From assembly GCA_016458225.1 (NCBI GenBank), contig JAEMGR010000003.1:62001-126000 (forward strand): 64,000 bases of DNA. Direction: 5' to 3'. Shown in pieces: positions 52,870 to 61,090 of the stretch. Every line of letters starts with the position of its first letter. Position 1 is the stretch's first letter. The notes under the pieces are model-generated. The model worked only from the letters and a program-made list of their open reading frames with translations. It made no database searches and was not told the DNA's origin. This stretch comes from Myxococcaceae bacterium JPH2. Its GTDB lineage: Bacteria; Myxococcota; Myxococcia; Myxococcales; Myxococcaceae. Both the position numbers and the translations under genes were made by a program.

Positions 52870-55536
52870 GGCACACGGCAGATGCACGGTGAAGGTGGCA
52901 CCCTGCCCCGGCAGGCTCGCCACCTCGATGCGCCCACCCAGCGCCTCCACGATTTGACGGCTGATGTAGAGCCCGAGCCCCAGGCCGCCGTAGTTCCGCT
53001 CGGACACCGCGCGCTCGAAGCGCCCGAACAACCGAGGCAGCGCGTCCGCGGGGATGCCAATCCCCTCGTCGCGCACCTCGACCCAGGCCTCGCCTCGCTC
53101 GCCCCGGCCCGTGCTCACCCGCACGGGCCGACCCGCGCCGTACTTCGCCGCGTTGGTGAGCAGGTTCACCAGCACCTGGTCCAACCGCAGCGCATCCCAC
53201 TGACCTCGCAGTGGCTCGCGCGTCTCCACCGACACGGGGCACCGCGCCTGCGCGAAGACCTCGCCCAGCCGGTCCACCGCGTCGCGCGCGGCCTGCGCCA
53301 GGTCCACCTCCGTGGGCTCCAGCGACAGGTTCCCCAAAGACAGACGGCTCACGTCCAACAGGTTGTCCACCAGCGCGGTGAGTCGCTGCACCTGCCGCAT
53401 CGCCGTGGTCAGCCGCAGCCCCACCTGCGAGCCCGTGTCCGGCCCCAGCGCCCGCTCGATGAGCCCGTGCTGGAGGATGAGGCTGGTGAGCGGGGTCTTC
53501 AATTCATGGCTCGCGACGGAGAGGAACTCGTCTCGCATCCGCACCGCCGCCTGCGCCTGCGCGTGCGCGGCCTGGAGCGCCTCGTACAGCTCGGCGCGCT
53601 CCAGCGCCTGCGCGCACTGCCGCGCCAGCGCATCCAGGAAGGTGCGCTCCGCGGCCGTGAAGTTCCGGGTCGCCTCCCAGCCGAGCAGCAGGTAGCCCAG
53701 CACCCGCGACTCGGTCATCAGCGGCAACGCCGCGCGCGCGCCCTCGCCCGTGGACTCCGTCGCGGAGGACTCCTCGGGGTGCTCGGCGTGGATGACCGCC
53801 CGCGAGGAGAACCACAAGGACTCGCGCCGCGCCTCCACGCGCGCCAGCATGGGCGTCGCGGCCACCGTCTGGAGCATCTGGAGGCGCTCCTGCATGACGG
53901 GGCCGTAGCCCGCGAGCCGCAGGGGACGCACCCGCCCCACCGCGTCTCGCATCAGCACCGCGCCACGCACGGCGCCGCTGGCCTGCAATCCCTCTCGCAC
54001 CAGCACGTCCGCCACGTCCTCGGCGGTGACCGCGCGAGACAGCGCCGCGGTGACGGACTGGAGCCGCTCGGTGCGAGCCTGCGCCTCGCGCGCCTCCGCG
54101 TACAGCAGGGCATGGTCCGCCGCCAGGCTTGCGCGCCGGGCCAGCTCCATCGCCAGCGCGAGGTCCGCTTCCGAGTAGCGCCGCCCGCCGTCTTCCACCA
54201 CGAAGCTCACGCACCCCAGCACGCGCCCACGCGCGCGCAGCGGCACCACCATGAGCCCACGCAGGCCCCACGCGCGCAGCAGCGACAGATGCTCAGCGTC
54301 CCGGGCGAGCGCGTCGCGCTGTGCCTCGGTCAAATCGGGGAGGAACCAGGGCTGACCCGCGCGAAGCACCTCCGCGACGTCGCCCTCGGGCCCCGCGCCG
54401 AGCGGCCAACGTCGCCCCATCTCTCGCGCAATCGCCCCGCGCTCCGGGTCGCGATGCGACAGCGCCACCCGCTCCACCGCTCCGTCCTCGGTGAGCAGGT
54501 CCACCGCGCAGCCGTCCGCGAGCCTCGGCACCGCCAGCTCCGTCAGCCGTTGCAGCAGCGGGCGACACTCCAGCGACGAGGACAGCACCTCGCCCGCGTG
54601 CTCCATGAACGCGAAGCGATCCTCGGCCGCCTTGCGCTCTCGGAGGTCCTGCACCACGACGGCGCGGTAGGCCACTCGCCCGTCCGCGCCGCGCAGCGCC
54701 ACCGCGTCCACCAGCACCGGGAAGTGGACGCCGTTGCGCTGCACGCGCACCTGCTCGTAGGTGTGGTGCCCTCGGTCCAGCGTGATGGCGAGCTGCGCGG
54801 GGAAGGCCTCCCAGGACTTCGCGGACATCAGCGCGCGCACCGGCACGCCGATGAGGTCCGCGGGACAGTCGTAGCCGTGCATGCGCGCGTAGGCGGCATT
54901 GACCGCGTCGAGCAGCCCCGTCTCGGGGTCCACGCTCGCCATGCCCAGCGCCGCGTGCGCGAAGAGTCGCTCCCAGCCGTCGAGCGCGCGCGCCTGCCGC
55001 GCCATGCCCTCTTCCAGCACCTCGGCGCGCTGGAGGGCACGCACCTGGGACGTGACCTCCACCACCGCCATCAACACGCCATCCACCTGCCCCTCGGCGT
55101 CGCGCAGGGGCTGGCACAGCATGTCGAAGAGGGCCTCATCGAGCTGGCCGTCTCCGTGTCGGTCCAACGCCACGGGGAACGCATCGCCGACGAAGGGCTC
55201 GCCCGTGCGCAGCACGCCCTCAATCATGTTCATCACGCGAGGCTGTGCCGCGACCTCCGGCAGCACGACGCGCAAGGGCAGCCCCAGTGAGATGCCCCGC
55301 CCCACGAACTTCTCCGCGCGCGTGTTCACCAACTCAAAGACAAGGTCGGGGCCCCGCAACAACACCAACGCCACCGGCGCCTGCATGAGCAGGGAATGAA
55401 AGGGCGCCAGCGAGCCGGGCCATGCCTCGGCCGCCGAGGCCATGGCGCGAGCCAGCGCCTCCACCGAGCCGGAGGCGTGCTCGGGGATGGACTCCGGGGT
55501 GGGGACCACCGGCGGGACTGGGGAGAGAACCGACAT
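52852..55536 (-). CDS. Soluble sensor histidine kinase with PAS and GAF domains
   Basis: The ATG at 55536 gives MSVLSPVPPVVPTPESIPEH; the frame is open to 56568 but that part is antisense to other genes. 894 residues. Two PAS domains (about 45-175, FHSLLMQAPVALVLLRGPDL; and 195-320, FAHAALGMASVDPETGLLDA), two GAF domains (about 330-480 and 500-650), then HisKA with the H-box SVASHELKTPLTSL and HATPase with LVNLLTNAAKYG, EVRDEGIGIPADALP and GGLGLGLYISRQIVEALGG. All kinase residues are present. No membrane helix, so input is cytoplasmic. No receiver is adjacent. Confidence 0.9.
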   Translation of the reverse strand: MSVLSPVPPVVPTPESIPEHASGSVEALARAMASAAEAWPGSLAPFHSLLMQAPVALVLLRGPDLVFELVNTRAEKFVGRGISLGLPLRVVLPEVAAQPRVMNMIEGVLRTGEPFVGDAFPVALDRHGDGQLDEALFDMLCQPLRDAEGQVDGVLMAVVEVTSQVRALQRAEVLEEGMARQARALDGWERLFAHAALGMASVDPETGLLDAVNAAYARMHGYDCPADLIGVPVRALMSAKSWEAFPAQLAITLDRGHHTYEQVRVQRNGVHFPVLVDAVALRGADGRVAYRAVVVQDLRERKAAEDRFAFMEHAGEVLSSSLECRPLLQRLTELAVPRLADGCAVDLLTEDGAVERVALSHRDPERGAIAREMGRRWPLGAGPEGDVAEVLRAGQPWFLPDLTEAQRDALARDAEHLSLLRAWGLRGLMVVPLRARGRVLGCVSFVVEDGGRRYSEADLALAMELARRASLAADHALLYAEAREAQARTERLQSVTAALSRAVTAEDVADVLVREGLQASGAVRGAVLMRDAVGRVRPLRLAGYGPVMQERLQMLQTVAATPMLARVEARRESLWFSSRAVIHAEHPEESSATESTGEGARAALPLMTESRVLGYLLLGWEATRNFTAAERTFLDALARQCAQALERAELYEALQAAHAQAQAAVRMRDEFLSVASHELKTPLTSLILQHGLIERALGPDTGSQVGLRLTTAMRQVQRLTALVDNLLDVSRLSLGNLSLEPTEVDLAQAARDAVDRLGEVFAQARCPVSVETREPLRGQWDALRLDQVLVNLLTNAAKYGAGRPVRVSTGRGERGEAWVEVRDEGIGIPADALPRLFGRFERAVSERNYGGLGLGLYISRQIVEALGGRIEVASLPGQGATFTVHLPCAPPPGA

Positions 55537-55878
55537 GGGGCGTCCCAGATAATGACGCCAGCCACGCGGCTCCGACGACTGGAGGCCCCCTCGCGCGGCC
55601 CAACTGTCATCCAGACAACCTCGCAGACTGCTGGAAGAGCAGGCGCCCCGGGGCATGAACCACCGCGTCATGGCGCCGGGCGCGTCTCTCCAGAACGCGC
55701 CCGCGTTCCTTCCGTACGCGCGCCGCGCATCCGCCACCGCGGGCCGGGCCTCGCGGACTTGCCCCTCGCGTCGCCTCGGGCAGTTCGCCGCGCCTCCGAC
55801 ACGACAGGTCCTCTCCTGGCGATTCCCCACCCCACTCCCAAGAGCACCCGCGCCACGCGCGCGCGTGAGGCATGTCGC
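55537..55878. other. Divergent intergenic region (kinase / LysM protein), no gene seen
   Basis: 342 bp between divergent starts. Frames crossing it are Arg/Pro-rich shadows. GAGG at 55867-55870 is the ribosome site of the LysM gene. No clear promoter. Confidence 0.5.
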
Positions 55879-56550
55879 ATGCAGTGCGAATGTTTCATGG
55901 GGAACAGATTGCAGACGGGCACGCGCCACACCGTGCTCGCCGGGGAAAGCATCGAGAGCCTCGCCTACGACTCGGGGCACGTGGGCACCACGCTCTGGAA
56001 CCACGCGGAGAACGAGGCCCTCCGCCAGAAAGGCCGAGACCCCAACGCGCTCGCGGAAGGTGACGAGGTCTTCATCCCGCCGTTTCGCGAGAAGCAGGTC
56101 GCGGTCAGAACGGGCGCGCTCCATAAATTCACGCGTCGGGGCGTGCCCTCGGTGCTGCGCTTCCTTCCGCTTGTCTTTGGACAGCCCTTGCCACACACGC
56201 CCTTCACGGTCGTGGTGGATGGCAAGGAGACCACGGGCAAGACGACCGACAAGGGCCTCGTGCAGTGCTTCATCCGCCCCGATGCGCCGCGCGCCACCGT
56301 GCTCGTGGGCGAGGAGCCCGTCGTCCTCACCTATGAGCTGGACCTGAGACTGCTGGCGCCCGTGGAGCTGCCACACGGCACCCTCACGCGGCTGCGCAAC
56401 CTGGGGCTCTATGACGGCCCGCTGGAGAATCCGCCGGAGGACGCGCTGCCGAGCGCCCTGCGCCGCTTCCAGGAGCAGCAGGGACTTCCCTCCACGGGTG
56501 AGCTGGACGCACGCACCCGCGAAACCCTCCTCGCGCGCCACGGGCGCTGA
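55879..56550 (+). CDS. LysM and peptidoglycan-binding-domain protein
   Basis: 223 residues without a signal peptide. The ATG at 55879 has GAGG 8 bases upstream (an ATG at 55897 is an alternative). A LysM-like unit (HTVLAGESIESLAYDSGHVG, then GDEVFIPPF) is followed by a beta-rich middle (FTVVVDGKETTGKTTDKGLV), and a peptidoglycan_binding_1 domain at the C-terminus (LRNLGLYDGPL, ALRRFQEQQGLPSTGELDA, TRETLLARHG). Such signal-less LysM/PG-binding proteins lie next to type VI secretion VgrG/effector genes in other proteobacteria. It precedes the HNH protein by 20 bp, so the pair is likely cotranscribed. Confidence 0.78.
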   Translation: MQCECFMGNRLQTGTRHTVLAGESIESLAYDSGHVGTTLWNHAENEALRQKGRDPNALAEGDEVFIPPFREKQVAVRTGALHKFTRRGVPSVLRFLPLVFGQPLPHTPFTVVVDGKETTGKTTDKGLVQCFIRPDAPRATVLVGEEPVVLTYELDLRLLAPVELPHGTLTRLRNLGLYDGPLENPPEDALPSALRRFQEQQGLPSTGELDARTRETLLARHGR

Positions 56551-56570
56551 GCCACCCACCGAGCCCACCC

Positions 56571-58520
56571 ATGATTCAAATCTCAGTCGCGCAGAAGGGC
56601 GCCGTGCCCGCCAAGCTGACGGAGGCCAAGGCCCAGGCCACCGCGTGGCTCACCGAGTACAACCAGTTCGCGGCCTCGGGCCTCTCGGCGGACAAGATCG
56701 CCGAGAACCAGGCCAAGTTCCTCAAGGAGCTGGAGATCACCTCGGAGAGCTATGCGCCCACCGCGGTCAAGGTCCAGCTCGTCACCTGCCACCATGGGAA
56801 GTGCGCGTATTGCGAGACGCGCATCATCCACAACCACTACGGCGACGTGGAGCACTTCCGCCCCAAGAAGGGCGTCACCATCTACGACAAGACCGGCAAG
56901 ATGGCGACCATTCCAGACGCGTACTTCTGGCGCGCGTTCGATTGGAACAACCTCTTCCTGTCCTGTGGCGTCTGCAACGAGCAGTACAAGAAGAACTATT
57001 TCGCGCTCCTGCCGGACCTCAGCCCCACCGATATCGAGCGACACTACGCGGGCGTGGGTCCCTTGACGAAGCAGGTCATCGCGGACCGACGTCAGAGCCC
57101 CGCGAACCCCAACCTCGTCGAGCATGCGGTCCTCATCGATCCAGGAATCGATGATCCCCGGGTGCTCCTGCGCTTCAACCCGGAGAACGGCGAGGCCCAA
57201 CCCAGTCCGCTCATCCAACTGGCGAACGGGGACAAGAACCTCGCGTTCGCGCGCACGCACAAGACCATCGAGGTCATGGGGCTGAACCGGCCCGCGCTGC
57301 TCGCGGAGCGCAAGCAGCACCTCCAGGGCCTGCACCTGCTCCTGATGCCCATCCTCAATGACTGGCACGCGCTCGTGGCCTTCGCGCAGTTCGGCGCGTT
57401 GATTGAGCAGAAGAAGCTCCCCATGCCTCCCCGCTCGGACCCGTACGCCGGTGCCCTCGCGCAGGCGTCGGCGGCCGTGAAGAAGCAGAGCCCGAACTCG
57501 GCGGCCTCCCTGGCCTTCGACCGGCTCGTCGAGGCCATTCAGCCCTGGGCCGAGTACTCGGCGCTCGCGCTGGACGCAGTCACCCTGTGGAGCATGGTGG
57601 AGTACAAGAAGCTGAGCGCCGCGCAGTCCGTCCAGGCCACGACGCAGGCCTCCGCGGGGAGCGCGCAGATTGGCGCCACGCATACCCTGACCCCTCGGAT
57701 TCCCGAGACCTTGCTCAAGACGCTGGTGATGCAGTTCCCAGACTACCGGCAGGTGGTCGCGGCCTATTGCAAACACCGCTGGGCCGCGGGCGACGAGGAC
57801 AAGGAGGAGCAGGCCGACTTGCGCCGCGAGTTGCATGGGGAGATGAACTCGCTCATCGACGACTATGAGCACCGGTGGACGGCGTTCGATCGGCGCCTCA
57901 AGGAGTTCAACACCCAGGAAGCCATGCTCCGCCACAAGTACCTCAAGGACGAGGTGGAGAACTATCAAGCGGACCTGGCTCGAGGCCTCGAGGACGCGGT
58001 GGATGAGCCCCATCTCCTCGACTGTCTGAAGACCGTGAGCACGGCGCTCACCCCCATCTTCGGGCAGATGCTCGCGAGCAAGAACCTGGACCAGGCCAAG
58101 GCGCTCGTCGCGCATCACCGCAAGGTCCTGGAGACGGAGATCCCCGCGTTCTATGCGGCGAGGCTCAAGATCGCGGAGACGCAGCTCGCGCCCACGAAGT
58201 CGATGACCCACTGGCAGAAACAGCACGGGTTCTTCATGGAGCGGCTGGACCACACGCTCGGAGCGGCATCGCTCGACAAGTTCAAGAAGGACTTCCTGGA
58301 GGAGTCCGAGGATGACTTCATGGACCTCTACGAGCACCTCACGGATCTCATCGTCCGCTACCGGCTCGGGGACCTCTACAACAAGACCTCGAGCAACCGC
58401 GCGGATCCGCTGAAGGAGGGGATCCAAGAGATGCTCGTGCAGATCCGCACCCTCGCGGCGGGCAAGCCCATCGCCAAGCTCGCGGAGATGAAGCAGATCA
58501 ACGGCATCAGCATTCGCTGA
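56571..58520 (+). CDS. Large HNH-endonuclease protein of PtuB/TIGR02646 type
   Basis: 649 residues. The HNH core reads GKCAYCETRI (C78, C81), DVEHFRPKKG (H95), FDWNNLFLSCGVCN (N127, C132, C135), the two-CxxC zinc arrangement of the PtuB/TIGR02646 nucleases of Septu and retron systems. The remaining about 500 residues are a helical extension with Lys/Glu-rich stretches, no recognised domain, and no PtuA-type ATPase gene beside it. PtuB proteins are usually about 250 residues, so this is a much longer variant. Neighbour to the LysM protein. Possible roles: DNase effector, or defence nuclease. No immunity gene was identified with confidence. Confidence 0.82.
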   Translation: MIQISVAQKGAVPAKLTEAKAQATAWLTEYNQFAASGLSADKIAENQAKFLKELEITSESYAPTAVKVQLVTCHHGKCAYCETRIIHNHYGDVEHFRPKKGVTIYDKTGKMATIPDAYFWRAFDWNNLFLSCGVCNEQYKKNYFALLPDLSPTDIERHYAGVGPLTKQVIADRRQSPANPNLVEHAVLIDPGIDDPRVLLRFNPENGEAQPSPLIQLANGDKNLAFARTHKTIEVMGLNRPALLAERKQHLQGLHLLLMPILNDWHALVAFAQFGALIEQKKLPMPPRSDPYAGALAQASAAVKKQSPNSAASLAFDRLVEAIQPWAEYSALALDAVTLWSMVEYKKLSAAQSVQATTQASAGSAQIGATHTLTPRIPETLLKTLVMQFPDYRQVVAAYCKHRWAAGDEDKEEQADLRRELHGEMNSLIDDYEHRWTAFDRRLKEFNTQEAMLRHKYLKDEVENYQADLARGLEDAVDEPHLLDCLKTVSTALTPIFGQMLASKNLDQAKALVAHHRKVLETEIPAFYAARLKIAETQLAPTKSMTHWQKQHGFFMERLDHTLGAASLDKFKKDFLEESEDDFMDLYEHLTDLIVRYRLGDLYNKTSSNRADPLKEGIQEMLVQIRTLAAGKPIAKLAEMKQINGISIR

Positions 58521-58526
58521 ACGGCT

Positions 58527-58928
58527 TCAGCCGCGTCGCGCGGCGGCGAGCGCCTGGTGGACCTTCTCCAGCAGCGTCTGGATGTCGAAGGGCTTCTGGA
58601 GGAACTCCAGCTCGGGGAACTTCCGGCGCAGGAGGCTCACGTCCACCGCGCTCATCCCCAGGAGCGCCAGGTCCCGCAGTCTGGGATTGGCTCGAATGGC
58701 TTCCACCAAGGCCGGCCCATCCAACACCGGCATCATCCAGTCCGTCAGCACCAGGTCGGGCGTGTCTCGCTCCAGATGCGCCAGGGCCTCACGGCCGTGC
58801 GCGGCGCAGAGGACTCGAAAGCCTTCGTCGCGGAGGAGATCCGCCACCGCCTCGAGGATGCCCTGCTCGTCCTCCACCACCAGCACCGTGACGCGCCCTG
58901 CTGTCTCCGAAGCTCTCAGCTCATCCAA
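58527..58928 (-). CDS. Single-domain response regulator
   Basis: A receiver of about 133 residues. TTG at 58928 is used as the likely start (AGGGGA about 11 bases upstream); no ATG or GTG lies near in frame. Phospho-Asp is in LVLTDWMMPVLDGP, Ser in LLGMSAVDV and Lys in FLQKPFDIQ. No output domain. The gene starts convergently 6 bp past the HNH gene and diverges from the AtoE-like gene. It has no kinase beside it. Confidence 0.82.
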   Translation of the reverse strand: MDELRASETAGRVTVLVVEDEQGILEAVADLLRDEGFRVLCAAHGREALAHLERDTPDLVLTDWMMPVLDGPALVEAIRANPRLRDLALLGMSAVDVSLLRRKFPELEFLQKPFDIQTLLEKVHQALAAARRG

Positions 58929-59049
58929 GACACACCCGCTTCCCCTCCCCCAGCTTCGGGTCCCGCTCCTCCCGCTGTTCGGCAGAGGACATGACGCTGG
59001 CTCATACCGTAAAAGGTCGAGACTCGCCTCTGTCGCGCACCGGCGAGCC

Positions 59050-60411
59050 ATGGGAGCGCGCACCGTGGAAACCCTCGTCCGCTTCGCCGAAGGACTCGGC
59101 CGCTTCTCCGCCCGATTCGTCCCCAGCGCCTTCGCCATCGCCGTGCTGCTCACCCTGCTCACCATGGGGTTGGCCTTCGGCTGGGCAGGGGCCACGCCTC
59201 CCGCCATCCTCGATGGCTGGGGAGGCGGTTTCTGGGAGCTGCTCACCTTCTCCATGCAGATGGCCCTGGTCATGTTCACCGGCTACCTGCTGGCCCTCAC
59301 CGCCCCGGTGAAGCGACTGCTGGAGCTCGTGGCCGGACTGGCGCACACCCCGCGCGGCGCCACCGCCCTCATGGCCCTGGTCTCCATGGGACTGGCCTAC
59401 ATCAACTGGGGACTCTCGCTCGTCGCCAGCGCCATGCTCGTGCGCTTCATCGCGCGGCGACGCCCCGACGTGGACTACCGACTCCTGGTCGCATGCGCCT
59501 ACTTCGGCATGGGCGCCACCTGGCACGCGGGCCTGTCCGCCTCCGCGCCCCTGCTCGTGGCCACGCCCGGGCACTTCCTCCAGAAGCAGCTCGGCATCAT
59601 CCCCATCGACCGCACCCTCTTCTCCGCGTTCAACCTGGGCCTCACCGCCGCCTCCGTCACGCTGCTCACCGCCCTGGCGTGGGCGCTCCACCCCAGCCCC
59701 GGCCGCGCCGTGCACGTGGATCCCGCCGTGCTGGAGAAGCTCAGCGACTTCGTCCCGCCCGAGCGTCCTCCAGGGAAGCTGGCCCCCGCGGTGTGGTTGG
59801 ACCACTCGCGATGGCTCAACACCACGTTCGGTGTGCTCGGGCTCGCGTGGCTGGGCCACACGCTGTGGCTCAACGGTGGCTGGCGCGCGCTCAACCTCAA
59901 CGTGGTGAACTTCACCTTCCTCACGTTGGCGGTGCTGCTGCACGGCACGCCCGCGCGACTCTTGAAGGCCAGCGAAGAAGCCGGCGGCGTGCTGCACGGC
60001 ATCGTGCTCCAGTTCCCGCTGTATGCCGGCATCTACGGCATCTTCAAGGCGACGGGACTCACCGACAGGATTGGCGAGCTGTTCGTCTCGCTCTCCACGC
60101 AGAAGACGTTCCCCGCCATCGTCTATCTCTACAGCGGCGTGGTGAACTACTTCGTCCCCTCGGGCGGCTCCAAGTGGGCCATCGAGGCGCCCTACCTGCT
60201 GGACGCCGCGAGCCGCCTGGGCGTGTCTCCTGAGAAGGTCGTGCTCGCCTACGCATGGGGCGACATGGCCACCGACCTCATCCAGCCCTTCTGGGCGCTG
60301 CCCCTGCTCGCGGTGGCGCGCTTGGAGTTCAAGGACATCCTCGGCTTCCTCCTGGTGGCCTTCCTCGCCTACCTGCCGCTGGTGACGCTGGGCTTCTTCC
60401 TCTTCGGGTAG
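59050..60411 (+). CDS. atoE: AtoE-like short-chain fatty acid transporter
   Basis: Inner membrane carrier for short-chain fatty acids such as acetoacetate or butyrate. From the ATG at 59050 the product is 453 residues, near the usual 440. About ten hydrophobic segments; family motifs include the N-terminal FVPSAFAIAVLLTLL, AYINWGLSLVASAML, ACAYFGMGATWHAGLSASAP and NYFVPSGGSKWAIEAPYL. No CoA-transferase or thiolase gene lies next to it, so the substrate is inferred from the family only. Divergent from the receiver gene over 121 bp. Confidence 0.88.
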   Translation: MGARTVETLVRFAEGLGRFSARFVPSAFAIAVLLTLLTMGLAFGWAGATPPAILDGWGGGFWELLTFSMQMALVMFTGYLLALTAPVKRLLELVAGLAHTPRGATALMALVSMGLAYINWGLSLVASAMLVRFIARRRPDVDYRLLVACAYFGMGATWHAGLSASAPLLVATPGHFLQKQLGIIPIDRTLFSAFNLGLTAASVTLLTALAWALHPSPGRAVHVDPAVLEKLSDFVPPERPPGKLAPAVWLDHSRWLNTTFGVLGLAWLGHTLWLNGGWRALNLNVVNFTFLTLAVLLHGTPARLLKASEEAGGVLHGIVLQFPLYAGIYGIFKATGLTDRIGELFVSLSTQKTFPAIVYLYSGVVNYFVPSGGSKWAIEAPYLLDAASRLGVSPEKVVLAYAWGDMATDLIQPFWALPLLAVARLEFKDILGFLLVAFLAYLPLVTLGFFLFG

Positions 60412-60496
60412 GAAGGGGGCTCGGAAATCGTGCTAGACCACGCGCTGTGGCCGGATGTGGGCCGGCCCGCAATCACAAACGAGGGGACCCCAATCC

Positions 60497-61006
60497 ATGA
60501 AGAAGACCCTGATGCGGAGCGTGGTGTGCGCGGTGGTGGGCCTGGCGTCGGCGGCGATGGCGCAGGACGCGGCGGCGCCCGAGGCACCCAAGGAGCAGGT
60601 GAAGGCACCGAGCGCGGACGCCGTGCGCGATACCTGGAACTACTTCTACAAGGGCCAGGGTCAGGGTCCCATCCTCGTGGAGGCCAAGCTGTGCACCGAG
60701 GTGGCCAAGGAAGGCCCCAACAAGTTCGAGTGCACCGCCGAGGTGGGCGCCGAGGGCGTGAAGGCCGGCACCTCCGTCATGCTGTGGCAGAGCTACCTGG
60801 TGCCGCAGGGTGACTCGGTGGAGGACCTGCTGGTGCAGGTGAAGCAGGGCAACGTGGTGCGCGAGACCAAGGACGTGAAGGTGAAGGGCGACGGCTGGCG
60901 CGCGCGGCAGTGGACCGGCGTGCGGCTCAACAAGCCCGGCGCGTGGACCGTGAACATCATGCGCGGTGACACCGTCCTCAAGGAGGTCCAGGTCAAGGTG
61001 CTGTAA
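60497..61006 (+). CDS. Secreted hypothetical protein, 169 aa
   Basis: Not recognised. The ATG at 60497 starts a clear signal peptide (MKKTLMRSVVCAVVGLASAA, cleaved near AMA-Q). The mature part is a beta-rich domain with two Cys (KLCTEVAKE and FECTAEVGAE) that may form a disulphide, and the end VNIMRGDTVLKEVQVKV. Likely periplasmic or extracellular. It ends before a hairpin and is convergent with the DUF4397 gene. Confidence 0.75.
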   Translation: MKKTLMRSVVCAVVGLASAAMAQDAAAPEAPKEQVKAPSADAVRDTWNYFYKGQGQGPILVEAKLCTEVAKEGPNKFECTAEVGAEGVKAGTSVMLWQSYLVPQGDSVEDLLVQVKQGNVVRETKDVKVKGDGWRARQWTGVRLNKPGAWTVNIMRGDTVLKEVQVKVL

Positions 61007-61034
61007 TCCCAGCGCCGCTGGACTGAATCACACG

Positions 61035-61072
61035 ACGCCCGCCTGGGACCCGACACGGCCCCGCGCGGGCGT
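61035..61072. terminator. Hairpin between convergent genes
   Basis: ACGCCCGC (61035-61042) and GCGGGCGT (61065-61072) pair in an 8-bp stem with a 22-base loop, 28 bases past the secreted protein gene and 18 before the stop of the next gene on the minus strand. TTCCCATTT follows on the plus strand. Confidence 0.5.
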
Positions 61073-61090
61073 TCCCATTTCGCGCGATGA

